DNA of 64,000 bases. Origin: Bettongia penicillata ogilbyi. Lineage: Eukaryota; Chordata; Mammalia; Diprotodontia; Potoroidae. The position numbers and the translations under genes are program-made. Position 1 is the stretch's first letter. Each line of letters starts with the position of its first letter. This document shows positions 1 through 12,488 of this stretch, piece after piece. The stretch spans positions 3,639,182 to 3,703,181 of the forward strand of contig JAJHZJ010000808.1 in NCBI GenBank assembly GCA_023548195.1, read 5' to 3'. The notes beneath the pieces are model-generated. The model saw nothing but the letters and a program-made list of their open reading frames with translations, was not told the origin of the DNA and did not search any database.

Positions 1-235
1 CCTCTCTTTCCTATACCTAATTGGCATCTATACACATCCCTAAATCATTCCTATGATCCTAAAATAAGTATTAACTAATTTTCAGAAGTTACAATACTTC
101 TAACAATTTAATGTATTTGCTACAAATCTGAGAGGAAGTTAAGACTAAAGAATACAAGCCCAGCCTTGGAGTCATAAAGACCTATTACACTGGCCACATG
201 ACCACAGATGAAAATGACAACTTCTGAGCACAGAC
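1..235. other. No recognised feature (AT-rich intronic DNA)
   Basis: This stretch shows no coding potential and no repeat that I can name. It is the left edge of the window. Confidence 0.5.
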
Positions 236-237
236 AA

Positions 238-440
238 CAGCATGGCATGATAAATGGTGCCCAACACTTGGAGACAGGAAGACCTGGAGTTCAGGTCCTA
301 TCTCAGCCACTCCTGAACTGTTTGACCCTAAGGAAGGCCTTAGTTTCTTAGTGTCTCAGTTTCTTCATTTGTAAAGTGAGGGGGTAGGGAGGAAATTAAA
401 TGGCCTCTGAGGTCCCTTCTAGCTCTAAATCTATGTTATG
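238..440 (+). repeat. MIR/CORE-type SINE
   Basis: A B-box-like GAGTTCAGGTCC (288-299) is followed by the MIR core phrase for 'cctcagtttcttcatttgtaaa' type sequence (about 350-380) and the 3' part that ends in 'tagctctaaatctatg'. This order is typical of tRNA-headed MIR family SINEs on the plus strand. Confidence 0.75.
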
Positions 441-604
441 CTCCTAATAATCCCCATGGCCATAAATTGCAAAGAACAAAGATATGATACTCAGAAGGAT
501 AATATAAAGAATGTAATTTTGAACTGCATTAAGTGATTTATTTCCAGGAATAGGAAGGTAATTGTTCCCCTGTACTCCGCTATGGTTACACTATAATGGA
601 AGTT

Positions 605-1015
605 CTGTTTTCAGCTATGTGTATCAGGCCTTGAAAAATATGATAAGCTGGAAAGAATCACCTGAAGAAATTGGGAATGTTTCGACTAAGGGAGAAAAAT
701 CTCAGGGGAAACATAACTGTCTTCACATATTTGAAGAGATGTCACATGGAAGAGTCATTAAAATGCTTTAGAAATTAGAAACGAGGCACAATGGGTGAAA
801 GTTGAAAAGAAGCAAATTTTCAAAACAATAAAAGTGCCTAACAATCAGAGTAATTCAAAAGAGCAGTAACAGAGTAGCCCCTTTACTGGAAGTTTTCAAG
901 CAGAATCTGGACGACCACTTGTTCTATATGTTTTACTATGGAGTAAGAACTCTTTTTTCTAACATTCCGTGGAAGAGATGGCTTTTGGGGTTCTTTCAAA
1001 CTAAAATTCTGTTAT
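605..1015 (+). repeat. CR1/L3-type LINE 3' fragment
   Basis: The order of phrases matches the 3' region of CR1/L3 elements: a stretch like 'gtcttcacatatttgaag' (718-735), 'cacaatgggtgaaagttg', then 'ctggaagttttcaagcagaatctggacgaccacttgt' type sequence around 884-921, and a degenerate terminus. No open frame survives. The assignment rests on remembered consensus phrases, not on a search. Confidence 0.65.
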
Positions 1016-1099
1016 CAAATATCTGGGGACTGACCTACCTACATATGACTTACATTTGGATAGCTATGAAACTACAACAACAAATTAAAGGAAAGAGCT

Positions 1100-1150
1100 A
1101 AAAAATGGTGGTTCATAAATGGCTCCGAGAAATAAAAATGACAATATTCT
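1100..1150 (+). mobile_element. Old L1 ORF2 fragment, left of the younger L1 insertion
   Basis: The plus strand here reads like the L1 ORF2 segment that ends in a KMTI motif, and the reading resumes at 5221 after the younger L1. It is the left half of the target into which the 1151-5204 element inserted. The last 16 bases are the target site duplication. Confidence 0.55.
1135..1150. repeat. Target site duplication, left copy (L1 1151-5204)
   Basis: The 16-base sequence AAAATGACAATATTCT occurs here and again at 5205-5220. The two copies bracket a poly-T start and a truncated L1 end exactly, as expected for target-primed reverse transcription. Confidence 0.9.
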
Positions 1151-1545
1151 TTTTTTCTTTTTCTTTTTTTCTTTTAATTTTTTAAAAATGTTTTACAATC
1201 ATTTCCTTAAAGTTAAGATTTTATCCCTCCCACCTTTCCCCCAATACCCCCCTCCCTCCCCGTGACAGCATACAATTCTGTTTAGGTTCTACATATACTT
1301 TCCTATTGAGCACATTTGCACTATAGTCATGCTATGTAGTCGAACTAAAATAAATGGAAGAAATCATATAACAAATCAAAACATAATACACTGAAACCCA
1401 CACACACACAAACATGATCTGCTACATTCTGCGGATGACTTCCATATTTCTTTCTCTGAGTGTGGAAGGCATTTTGCCTTAGAAGACTGACATTAGGATT
1501 TTTTTTTTTCTCAGTAAGTTCTTGTGTTATTACGAAGTTCCAAGT

Positions 1546-2945
1546 CTACCAGAAAAAACTCTCGCACACTGTGGTCGTTGCTGTGCACAAAGTTCTCCTG
1601 GTTCTGCTCCTTTCGCTCAGCATCAGATCATGTAAGTCCTTCCAGGCCTCCCTGAAGTCTTCTTGTTCATCATTTCTTATGGCACAATAGTACTCCATTA
1701 CATTCATATACCATAATTTACTCAGCCATTCCCCAATTGATGGGCATCCCCTTGACTTCCAGTTTTTGGCTACCACAAAGAGTGCTGCTATAAATATTTT
1801 TGTACACGTGGGACCCTTTCCCGTTTTTATAATCTCTTGGGGATACAGTCCTAGTAGTAGCGATATTTCTGGATCAAAGGGTATGCACATTTTTGTAGCC
1901 CTTTGGGCATAGTTCCAAACCGTTCTCCAGAAGGGTTGGATGATCTCACAGCTCCACCAACAATGAATTAGTGTTCCAACTCTCCCACATCCTCTCCAGC
2001 ATTTATCATTTTCTTGTTCTGTCATGTTTGCCAATCTTACAGGTGTGATGTGGTACCTCAGAGTTGTTTTGATTTGCATCTCTCTAATCAATAGTGATTT
2101 AGAGCACTTTTTCATATGATTATAGATATCTTTGATTTCTTCCCCTGAAAATTGCTTGTTCATATCCTTTGACCACTTATCAATTGGGGAATGACTTGTA
2201 TGGTTATATATTTGAGTCAGTTCTCTATATATTCTAGAAATGAGGCCTTTATCCCCGAGCTTAGCTGTAAAATTTTTTTCCCAATTTACTACATCCCTTC
2301 GAATTTTGGTTGCATTGGGTTTGGTTGTGCAAAAACTTTTCAGTTTAAAGTAATAAAATTATCCATCTTGCATTTCATAATGCTTTCTATCGTTTCTTTA
2401 GAAAAAAATTCTTCCCCTCTCCATAAATCTGATAAATACACTATTCCTTGCTTCTCCAGTTTATTCATGGTATCAGTCTTTATACCTAAATCATGTACCC
2501 ATTTGGACTTTATTCTTGTGTACGGTGTCAGGCATGGGTCTACGCCTAATTTCCGCCACACAGTTAACCAGTTTTCCCAGCAATTTTTGTCGAACAGTGA
2601 GTTCTTATCCCAGAAGCTGGGATCTTTGGGTTTATCAAACAGGAGGTTGCTATATTCCTTGCCTACTGTGTCTTCAGGGCCAAGTCTATTCTATTTGTCT
2701 ACCCCTCTGTTTCTTAGCCAATACCAAGTCGTTTTGATAATTGCTGCTTTATAATACAATTTGAGGTCTGGTAGCGCTAGGCCACCTTCCCAAGCATTTC
2801 TTTTCATTAGTCCCTTTGATATTCTGGACCTTTTGTTTTTCCAAATGAATTTTGTTATTATTTTATCCAGCTCTAGAAAATAATTATCTGACAGTTTAAT
2901 TGGTATGGCACTAAATAAGTAGATTAATTTAGGCAGAATTGTCAT
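1546..2945 (-). pseudogene. L1 ORF2 C-terminal region with cysteine motif
   Basis: Successive minus-strand frames (2691-2945, 2340-2561, 1546-2163) continue ORF2 after the RT domain, with indels between them. The last piece holds the L1 C-terminal cysteine motif CWRGCGRVGTLIHCWWSC, spaced CX3CX7HX4C, thought to bind RNA. It ends shortly before the 3'UTR. Confidence 0.88.
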
Positions 2946-3097
2946 TTTTATTATATTAGCTCGGCCTACCCATGAACAACTGATGTTTTTCCACTTACTT
3001 AAATCTGACTTTATTTGTGCAAAAAGTGTCTTGTAATTGTGTTCATATAATCCCTGGGTTTGTTTTGGCAGGTAAACTCCTAAGTATTTTATAGTGT

Positions 3098-4855
3098 CTA
3101 CTCTAGCTTTAAATGGGATTTCTCTATCTCTTGCTGTTGGACTTTGTTACTAATATATAGGAATGCAGAAGATTTCTGTGGGTTTATTTTGTAACCTGCA
3201 ACTTTGCCAAAGTTGTTTATTATTTCAAGTAGTTTTTTACTTGAATCTCTGGGATTCTCTAAGTATATCATCATATCATCAGCAAAGAGTGATAACTTAG
3301 TTTCTTCTTTGGCTATTTTTATTCCTTCAATTTCTTTATCTTGTCTAATTGCTACTGCTAACATTTCTAGTACCATATTGAATAATAGTGGTGATAATGG
3401 CCATCCTTGTTTCACCCCTGACCTTATTGGAAATGCATCTAGCTTATCTCCATTGCATATAATGCTTGCTGAAGGTTTTAGGTAGATACTGCTTATTTTT
3501 TTATGGAAAGTTCCCTTTATCCCTATGTTCTCCAGTGTTTTTAATAGGAATGGGTGTTGTATTTTGTCGAAAGCTTTTTCTGCATCTATTGAGATAATCA
3601 TGTGGTTTTTGTTGGTTTTGTTGTTGATATGATTAATAATGCTAATAGTTTTCCTAATATTGAACCAGCCCTGCATTCCTGGTATGAAACCTACCTGATC
3701 ATAATGTATTATTCTCTTGATAAGATGCTGTATTCGTTTTCCTAAAATCTTGTTGAAAATTTTTGCATCTATATTCATTAGAGAAATTGGTCTATAATTT
3801 TCTTTTTCTGTTTTGTTTCTTCCTGGCTTGGGTATAAAAACCATATTTGTATCATAGAAAGAATTTGGGAGGACTCCTTCTTCCCCAATTTTCCCAAATA
3901 GTCTATATAGTATTGGAATTAACTGTTCTTTAAAGGTTTGATAGAATTCACTTGTGAATCCATCTGGTCCTGGAGATTTTTTCCTAGGGAGTTCATTGAT
4001 GGCTTGTTCAATTTCTTTTTCTGAGATGGGGTTGTTTAAGTATTCAATTTCCTCTTCTGTTAATCTGGGCAATTTGTATTTTTTAAAATATTCATCCATC
4101 TCATTTAGATTATCGAATTTGTGGGCATAAAGTTGGGCAAAATAATTTCTAATTATTGTTTTAATTTCCTCCTCATTGGAGGTGAGTTCACCCCTTTCAT
4201 TTTTAATATTAGTAATATGATTTTCTTCTTTCTTTTTTTTAATCAAATTGACCAAAGGTTTATCAATTTTATTAGTTTTTTCATAAAACCAACTATTGGT
4301 TTTATTTATTAATTCCATAGTTTTCTTAATTTCAATTTTATTAATCTCTCCTTTGGTTTTCAGTATTTCTAATTTGGTATTTTCTTGGGGATTTTCAATT
4401 TGTTCTTTTTCTAGCTTTTTCAGCTGCATACCCAAGTCATTGATCTCCTCTTTCTCTATTTTATTTATGTAGGCATTCAAAGATATAAAACTTCCCCTAA
4501 GAACTGCTTTTGCAGTATCCCTTAAGATTTGGTAGGTTGTCTCATTATTGTCATTCTCTTGAATGAAGTTGCTGATTGTTTCTATGATTTCTTCTTTAAC
4601 CCTTTCCTTCTTTAGGATTAAATTATTTAGTTTCCAATTGATTTTTGCTTTATCTTTCCATGGCCTTTTATTACATATAATTTTTATTGCATTATGATCT
4701 GAGAAGGATGCACTGATTAGCTCTGCCTTTCTGCACTGGATTTTGAGATTTTTATGTCCTAGTACATGGTCAATTTTAGTAAATGTTCCATGTACTGCTG
4801 AGAAAAAGGTATATTCCTTTCTATTCCCATTCAATTTTCTCCAAAGATCTATCAT
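3098..4855 (-). pseudogene. L1 ORF2 reverse transcriptase segment
   Basis: An open stretch of 585 codons. It starts at the end of the endonuclease (SDHNAIKI, near residue 52), passes a charged linker, and covers the RT domain: [72 protein letters not shown], and the catalytic [11 protein letters not shown]. The YADD-box equivalent is intact as FADD, the usual L1 form. The frame is broken at both ends by small indels relative to a full ORF2 (about 1,250-1,280 residues in mammals), so it cannot make a working enzyme. Confidence 0.92.
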
Positions 4856-4878
4856 ATCTACCTTATCTAGAGTTTTAT

Positions 4879-5204
4879 TTACCTCCTTAACCTCTTTCTT
4901 ATTTTGAGGTTAGATTTATCAAGTTCAGAAAGAGGGAGGTTGAGGTCCCCCACTAATATAGTTTTGCTGTCAATTTCTTCCTTCAACTCCCTCAACCTCT
5001 CCTCTAAGAATCTGGATGCTATACCACTTGGAGCATACATGTTTAGTAATGATATTGCTTCATTGTCTGTGGTGCCTTTTAGCAGGATATAGTTTCCATC
5101 CTTATCCCTTTTGATTAGATCTATTTCTGCTTTTGCTTTGTCTGAGATTAGGATTGCTACTCCTGCCTTTCTTACATCAGCTGAAGCACAATATATTCTA
5201 CTCC
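4879..5204 (-). pseudogene. L1 ORF2 endonuclease fragment
   Basis: The frame translates to the middle of an apurinic/apyrimidinic-like endonuclease domain. A GVAILISDKAK stretch is followed by LLNMYAPSG and then VGDLNLPLSELDKS, the usual 'GDFN' type catalytic loop, here GDLN. The first part of the endonuclease is missing through 5' truncation. A one-base frameshift near 4900 separates this piece from the next frame. The final endonuclease motif SDHNAIKI lies in the following segment. Confidence 0.85.
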
Positions 5205-5220
5205 AAAATGACAATATTCT
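5205..5220. repeat. Target site duplication, right copy (L1 1151-5204)
   Basis: Second copy of AAAATGACAATATTCT. Cutting out the L1 and one copy joins the old L1 reading frame on either side. Confidence 0.9.
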
Positions 5221-5450
5221 CCAAAATAATTCATGTACTTAATCAATAAAATGCCAATCAAATTCCAAGGGATTAATTTATGGAATTTAATAAGACAATG
5301 AAATTTGGAGGGAAAAATAAATGGGAAATACAAGAGGCCGGATAAAAAAGGATTAATGAAGGTGGTTTTCTCCCAGAATTAAAATTTATTTCCAAGCAGA
5401 CAGCATCAAAACTACATGGTGGCTAAGAAATGCTTATTGACTAACTCTCC
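5221..5450 (+). mobile_element. Old L1 ORF2 fragment, right of the insertion
   Basis: Plus-strand degenerate ORF2: 'atgccaatcaaattcc' corresponds to the AIPIK(L/F) motif seen in the other L1s, and the sequence then runs toward a KGLMK-type motif and an 'aaaactacatggtggctaagaaa' type stretch. It continues the fragment at 1100-1150. Confidence 0.6.
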
Positions 5451-6230
5451 AAGCAGTGTTCTTTAAGGTCACTTTCAGCTAAGATCCCAAAGACAGTGAA
5501 GCAGGACTTCAAAGGTTTGCATAACACCAAAGACATCACCCCATACTTTCCAACAATTGTGGTTTATTTTTTGTTCCTGTTTTTTGCACAACCATTTCTG
5601 GAATGATGAAGCTCTTCCAGTGTCTTAAGATTCAATACTGCCAAAATTCTCAAACAAGCATTCTATTGCTTCCATTGTACTTTGTTAGTATGACCTCCCT
5701 CATTTCTCTAGCTTCTTCTCTAGTCATGATCAATGAAACTGCATTTAAGGTCTCCAAGCATCTTGGGTATGTGTCCTCTTCACCAAATCGGAGAGCCTTA
5801 TTCTCTTGACACTTCAGCAGTAGGGCTACTCTTCTCCTTTCTGAAACTTACTACTTTAATTTCCTCAATTCCTGCTTCTCTTATTATACCTCTCTCCTCA
5901 GACAACTTTTTCTCGTGCCTTTTAAATATGAGTATTTCCTAAGATTCAGCACACTTTCTCCATTAGAAACATTCTCTACTCTCAAGTTTCAACTATCATT
6001 TCTAAACGAAGGAATTTTAAAACTAGTCTAACATCCCTATAGCTCTGATTCCTCCCCTAAATATCAATCGTCCATTGTGTACCTGATCACAAAGCACGTG
6101 ACTCTTTAAATTCATCTATTTTTTCATTTTTCCTACTTTTGTTGAAAAGCATTCCCCTAGTCTTTAAAAAAACCTTCACATTTGTTGCTCTTACATCACT
6201 TTTATTTCCTAATATATCACTCTTCATTAT
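5450..6230. other. No recognised feature (pyrimidine-rich intronic DNA)
   Basis: No gene or confident repeat. Short open frames around 5600-5940 are pyrimidine-rich and have no recognisable motif. They may be remnants of an L2, but I cannot show this. Confidence 0.45.
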
Positions 6231-6234
6231 TCCA

Positions 6235-6350
6235 GTAGGGGTTTTTCTTGACAAAGATACTGGAGTTGTTGGCCATTTTCTTCTCTAGCTCCTTTTATAG
6301 ATGAGGAAACTGAGACAAACAGGGTTAAGTGACTTGCCCAAGGTCACACT
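6235..6350 (-). repeat. MAR1-type CORE-SINE, partial
   Basis: Plus-strand phrases 'ttcttgacaaagatactggag', 'gatgaggaaactgagacaaacaggg' and 'aagtgacttgcccaaggtcaca' are the reverse complement of marsupial MAR1/MIR SINEs. Confidence 0.75.
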
Positions 6351-6364
6351 TTTTTAAAAAAATT

Positions 6365-6462
6365 GTGTTCGTCCTTCGTTGCCTCTTTTTGTATCCCTAG
6401 AGCTTAGCATTGTGCCGGGCACATAGTAGACAGTAAATGTTTATTGAAATATAAACTAAGTT
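6365..6462 (+). repeat. L2 3' terminus next to a composite-SINE tail
   Basis: 'gtgttcgtccttcgttgc' (6365-6382) matches the tail of the composite SINE described at 14957. It is followed by the L2 end: 'tgtatccctagagcttagcattgtgccgggcacatagtag'-type phrases and 'aatgtttattgaa'. Confidence 0.6.
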
Positions 6463-6659
6463 CAAAAGACATTAAATTCGAATCATTGTTCTACAGGCCT
6501 GGGATGACCCAAACATGAAAAATAATATAGTGATACCTTCAGGTAGCTTGGCATATACACGAAAAACCAAGTTAGAAAATAAGTAAATGTAAGGAAGAAA
6601 TCAAATAAAAACATGACAGATTCAGAAAGGGAAGTTCTTTAGCACCTGTTTTCCTTTTC

Positions 6660-6870
6660 AAAAAGACTGTTCACTAGATAAACAAGGAACTACAGATATG
6701 GAACACTGCATTTACTGTCAGATCAATTGACATGCAGATTGTTTAGGTGAACTGTTTTTTCATCTTTTCAATCTTTTGTTGCAAGGGATGGCTGAGGAAG
6801 AAAGAAATGAGGAGGGATGTTTGGAAATGAAGGTAAAAATTTAAAAAACCAATGAAATGTAAAGTGCTAC
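6660..6870 (+). mobile_element. Old L1 3' end fragment
   Basis: The stretch 'ggaacactgcatttactgtca ... ttgttgcaagggatgg' parallels the 3' end of the old L1 at 40190-40350, so this is a 5'-truncated old L1 on the plus strand. Confidence 0.6.
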
Positions 6871-6959
6871 ACTCAAATCTCTTCTCCCTCTCATTCCTTT
6901 CACATCTACAGCTGCTGTTAGCACTTCTATGCCAGTGACATGACACCTAAATCAATACT

Positions 6960-7600
6960 TTTCATCATGAAAAGTCCCCCATTTCCAACAGGCTGTTGGA
7001 CATCTCCAACTGAATACTTAGTTGACAATACCAACAAGATGCTCTCCTCCTGTGTGGCCCACACTTAATGATGGCATACCATTCTCCCAAACAGCTGAGT
7101 TTAAAATCATGGAATCATGCTTTACTTCCCCTTTCCTTCCCTCCCTATCCTACTTTACTTTTCCTTATTTACCCTAGAATATGTACCACATCAATAACCA
7201 TTTTTAAATGCCTTCCATTATATGCTAGGAATTGTGCTAAATGTTGGGGATACAAAGAAAGGCAAAAAAACAGCACTTGCCATCAAAGAGCTTATTTCAG
7301 GTCCTCATTACTCCTTACTTAAAAAAGCAGAACAGCAAGCCAACTGCTCTCCCAACCTCCAAACTAGATCTTACCTCCTACTCCCAAAGTAATACATCCA
7401 TTATTAGAGCACTGTCAAGGTAATTTTCCTTCCAGTCTTCAATGCCTGACACTCAAGGCCTCCAACAATCCAAAAGTAAGTTCTAACTTACTTTTCTACA
7501 TTATTTCATAGTTCCCCCTCCCAACTTTGCAGACTCCACACCTGTCAAACTGCTCTCTCCCACTTAATAAACGTACATTGAACTAAACAGTGTAACACTT
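6960..7600 (+). repeat. L2-derived patchwork
   Basis: 'caggctgttggacatctcc' (6990-7008) matches an L2 ORF segment on the plus strand. At 7195-7290 a piece in the opposite direction reads 'gctaggaattgtgctaaatg', the reverse of the L2 3' end. The rest to 7600 is pyrimidine-rich and consistent with L2 but not diagnostic. Confidence 0.5.
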
Positions 7601-7621
7601 GCTAAAAGATTGATAAGGTGA

Positions 7622-7840
7622 TAGTGTGGTGGATACTGGACAAAGTATTGGATTTCTGAATCAGGTTCAAAGACCACTTTGGGCACTATGACCTAGGGCA
7701 AGTCAGCTGACCTCTAACCCAAAGATTTCTCACTTGTAAAATAGAGACAATAGTTTCCACCTGAAAGCTGCTGTGAGGTCTAATGAGAACCTATATAAAA
7801 GGTTTTTGCAAGACTTAAAAGTGCTATACAAATGTGAATT
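7622..7840 (+). repeat. MIR-type SINE
   Basis: 'tatgacctagggcaagtcagctgacctc' type sequence, then 'cacttgtaaaatagagacaatag', then the 3' part with 'tgctgtgaggtctaatgag' and 'aagtgctatacaaatgtgaa'. These are in MIR order on the plus strand. Confidence 0.8.
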
Positions 7841-8253
7841 TTTTTCTTCTTTCTTCCTTCTCCTTCCTCTTCTGCATTTGATCTCAACAGGCTTTGAGAG
7901 AAGTCCCAACTGGGAAATTATGCTTTCTGAGTTTGTCAGGATTTATCCAAGGGGGCTGCTGAGAATAAATCTGCTAGCAGCAGCTGGGAACAATTTGTGA
8001 GCAAATTTTTCCCACATCTTTAGCAAGATTCTATCTTCAAACATTCCACTAAAACTGAAATTCTAAAAGCCCCAGCACCCATATAACTTGAGCAGCAAGA
8101 CTCACAAAGAACATCAGACACTTATTATCACGGGACTGTGACTTGTCAATAAAGACAGAGGGCCAAGGAAGCTGACTGGGCACAGGTAGAGAAGGGTTGG
8201 AAACTCATTTCCCATCAGCTGCCTTGCTGGATTTTGACTATAAAAATACCATG
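7840..8253. other. No recognised feature
   Basis: Intronic DNA without motif or repeat that I can name. Confidence 0.4.
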
Positions 8254-9306
8254 TCAGCCAAGATGGTAGAGTAGGGGAAGTCACTCAGCTGAACTCTCTC
8301 AATATTCCCCTCCAAACAATTTTGAAATAACACCTCAATTCAACAAAAAGTCAGGGTGAGACATTTTTCCAGCCCAAGAAAACTTAAGAGATTGGAAGAA
8401 GCCTGAGATGGGTACAGGCCTGTCTAGAGCCCACACATGTAGTAGAGGCAGCAGATCTAGGAGCTCTCAACCCAGAGATAAGGGAGTTGGACAACTGATT
8501 AGAAAAAGATTATATGGGACCCTTACCGGCACTGGGCACATCTGGTGCTGACTGGGTACTCTACTGCCCATGTGCAGTGCAGAGAGGAGTGTTGAAGGTT
8601 GTCACAACTTTAACATAAAAGTTCAAAATCAAGAAATAGGCTGAGAAGATGACCCAACAATCAAGCAAGCAAACAAAAGAATTTTACCAAAAAAAGTGGC
8701 AGGGAAGACTAAGACATAAACTCAGAAGAAGATAACAATGTAAAAACAGCTACAAAAAAAAAAAGCCTCACAGAAAAATGCTAATTGAAATCAAACACAA
8801 CAAGAATCGCTAGAAAAGTTAAAGAAATACATAAGAGTGGTAGAGGAAAACTTGGGAAAAGAAACAAGAGGGATGGAAGAAAATTATGAAAAGAGAATGA
8901 ACAACTTGGTAAAAACAGGCACAAAAAAATTAAAGAAAGTAACTTAAAAAAAACAAAACAGAACTGGCCTAATGATAAAAGAGGGACAAAAATGCACTGA
9001 AGAAAAGAACTCCTTAAAATAAAAGTAGAATTGGCCAAATTGGGGAGGGAAAGGTACAAAAGTTCCTAATTCCTTTAAAATTAGAATTGAAAAAAGTGGA
9101 AGCTAATAACTCCTTTAAACATCAAGAAACAATAAAACAAAGTCAAAAGAATTAAAAAAAATAGCAATATGAAATATCTTATTGAAAAAATAACTGACCT
9201 GGAAAACAGATCAAGAAAAGCTTATTTAAGAATTAGTGGACTACTTTAAAACCATGATCAAAGAAAGAGCCTAGACATATTTCAAGAAATTATCAAAGAG
9301 GAGAAG
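8254..9306 (+). mobile_element. Old HAL1/L1 5' part (5'UTR plus broken ORF1)
   Basis: Starts with 'gccaagatggtagagtag', the same 5' end (YY1-type core) as the younger elements at 24266 and 22965. Further in, the sequence encodes ORF1 coiled-coil pieces with many stops, such as the run of Lys/Glu-rich codons at 8800-9060 and 'gacctggaaaacagatc' (TDLENRS) at 9197-9213. It stops within ORF1 and is followed directly by the 5' end of another copy. Confidence 0.75.
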
Positions 9307-12300
9307 GGAGTGAAGAGTCAAGATAACAGAGGAAAGGCAGGAACTCACCTGGACTCTCCCAAACCCCTCTGAATGCCTTTTAAATAATGTCCCAAATAAA
9401 CTTTCAAGGAGAACCCACAAGAGGACAGGGTGAAACAGTTTTCTAGCAAGACAACTTAGAAGGTTGGCAGGAAAGATCTGTCACACCAAGGTTAGAGTGG
9501 AACTCAGTCTACTACAGGCTGTACTAGTACATACCAGGCCCCAGAAAACCAGGAGCAGGCCTTGAAAGTGACTGAATCAGCAGCTGCAGTGGCTACTTCC
9601 AGAAATCTTGGCCCACAGAAAGCAAGGTGGGGTTGAACAACTAGTTAGAATGAGTTTACAGGGGTCGTCCCTTTGCTGGCACCAGGGGCAGGACTCTGTT
9701 GCTTTGCCCATACTCAGATCTGGATTGCAATCTTGGGTAGCAGGGTGAGGAGAAGCACCAGCCTAAGCATAGCAGGGACCCTCATTATAGTTCCAGAGCA
9801 GAAAGGAATGCCTGTGGTTGCTCATAGACCAGAGCACAGGCCAGCAGTAAACATATCTCTCCTTAGACCATACCATCTTGGAAGAACTGAAAATTTACAA
9901 AACTATCTCTGAAAACAGCTGCACAAAGCCCCTGAAGCTAGAGACAGTGCACCCTCCACCACAGAAGCAGAGCCCCACTTTAAAAAGGAGTTAAAAGTCA
10001 AGAAAATTACTACTGAAAATTACTATGGTGACAAGGAAGCTCAGAAGAAAACAACAAAGTCAAAGTTCTACATCCAAAATGGTTTCAGGCCATGGAAGAA
10101 CTCAAAAAGGATTTTAAAAATCAAGTAAGAGAAGTAGAGGAAAAATTGGGAAGAGAAATGAGAGTGATGCAAGAAAATCATGAAAAAGAGTCAATAACTT
10201 GGTAAAGGAGGCACAAAAAAATGCTGAAGAAAATAAAACCTTAAAAACAGAATAAGCCAAATGGTACAAAAGAAGTACAAAAATCCAGTGAGGAGGAGAA
10301 TACCTTGGAAAGCAGAATTGGCCAAATGAAAAAAGGCACAAAAATCCACTGAAGAAAGGAACACCTTAAAAAGCAGAATTAACCAAATAGAAATGGAAGT
10401 AGAAAAACTCAAAGAAGAAAATAATTCCTTAAAAATTAGAATTGAGCAAGTGAAAGTTAATGATTTTATGAGACATCAAGAAACAGTAAAAAACAAAAAA
10501 ATGAAAAGCATGGAAATCAATTGAAATATCTCACTGGAAAAACAACTGACCTAGAAAATAGATCCAGGTGAAATAGTTTTGAAATTATTAGACTTTCTGA
10601 AAGCTATGGTCAAAAAAAGAGACTAGACATCATCTTTCAAGAAATTATCAAGGAAAACTACCCTAATATTCCAGAACCAAAGGGCAAAACAGAAATTGAA
10701 AGAACCCACCATTCACCTCTTCAAAGAGATCAAAAAATGAAAATTTCCAGGAATATTATAGTCAAATTCAAGAGCTCCTGGGTCAAGGATAAAATATTAC
10801 AAGCAGTCAGAAAGAAAATATCATGGAACCACAGTAGAATCACAAAAGATTTAATGGCTTGTATGTTAAAGGAGCAGAGAGCTTAGAAATATGATATTCT
10901 TGAAGGCCATTGAGTTAGGAGTACAATGAAGAATAATTTATGCAGCAAAACTGAGTTAAAATCCTTAAGGGAGAAAATAGACATTTAATGAAATAAGGGC
11001 TTTTCAAGAATTTCTTATGAAAAGACCAGAGCTGAACAGAAAACGTGACACTCAAACAGAAGACTCAAGAGATGCATAAAATGTAAACATGAAAGAATAA
11101 TCATTTGAGACTCAAAAAGTTAAACTAGCATTCCTATATGGGAAGATGATAACTGTAGCTTCTAAGAAAGCTATCATTACTAGGACAGTTAAAAGGAGTT
11201 TGCATAGACAAATAGTATGGGAATAAGTTGATTATGGTGGAATTATCTCCAAAAAATTGAAGGTATGAGAAAGAAGAATGCACTGGGAAAAGGGGGAAGG
11301 GAGAAATAGAATAGGGAAAATTTTCTTACATAGAAGAGTCTCATGAGGAAGAACTTTTACAATGGACAGCAAAATGGTTGGGGGGAGGTGAAGAATGCTT
11401 GAACTTCATGCACACATACAGCTGTGAAGAGAAATGTAACTTACCCAGTGGAAGGGAAGGATGATAAAAAGGGGGAATGGAATAAGGGAGCCAGTGGTTA
11501 GGAACAAAATAGACTTTTGAAGAGGAACAAAACAAAAAGAGAGAAGAAACAGAAGAAAATAGGATGGCTAGAAATAGACAATTAGTAATCATAACTGTGA
11601 ATGTGAATGGGATAAGCTCACCCATAAAATGGAAGCAGACAGAAATGGATAAGAAACAAAAATCCAACAAAATGTTGTTTATAAGAGACACATACTTGAA
11701 ACAGAAAGACATACACAAAGTTAAATTAAAGAAAGGGCTGTAGCAGAATCAAATATGCTTCAGTTGACTTAAAAAAGACAAGGGTAGCAATCATGATCTC
11801 AGACAAAGAAAAGCAAAAATAGATCTAATTAAAAGAGATAATCAAGAAAACTAAATTATACTAAAAGGTAGCATAGACAATAAAGTCATATCAAGAATTT
11901 TACAGCAAGTTTCTCTGACAAAAGCCTCATTTCTCAAATATATAGAGAACTGAATCAAATTTATAAGAACCCAAGTCACTCCCCAAGAAATCAGTTATCT
12001 ATTGAAATTATTATTCATTTGTATAAATTTATATGTATATATTTAATTTGTGTAAGTACAAATTAATACTCTGAGGCATCAGCTCACTCCTATCAGACTG
12101 GTTAATACGACAGAAGAGGAAAATGACAAACGTTGGAGGGAATGTTGGAAAATTGGGACATTACTGCATTGCTGGTGGAGAGGTGAACTGATCCAATCAT
12201 TCTGAAAAACAATTTGAAACCATGCCTAAAGTTAATAAAATTGCATACCCTTTGACCCAGCAATCCCACTACTAAGTCTGTATCTGAAAGAGATAAAATA

Positions 12301-12453
12301 AAAAGGAAAAAGAACTATTTCAACAAAAATATTTTATAGCAGGTCTTTTTGTGGTGACAAAGAATTGGAAATTAAGGGGATGTCCATCAACTGAGGAATA
12401 GAGAAGTTGTGGCATACTATTGTGATGTGGTGTGCATATACACACCCACATAG

Positions 12454-12488
<35 letters not shown>

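Larger units (their letters stand above)
1151..5204 (-). mobile_element. 5'-truncated L1 retrotransposon with ORF2
   Basis: A single L1 insertion of about 4.05 kb on the minus strand. It begins inside the ORF2 endonuclease region, runs through reverse transcriptase and the cysteine-rich C-terminus, then has a G-rich 3'UTR (1200-1270 as read on the plus strand) and an A-rich tail (poly-T at 1151-1185). Perfect 16-base duplications flank it. It lacks ORF1, the 5'UTR and the start of ORF2, and ORF2 carries several frameshifts, so it is dead. It is younger than the old plus-strand L1 it sits in. Confidence 0.92.
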
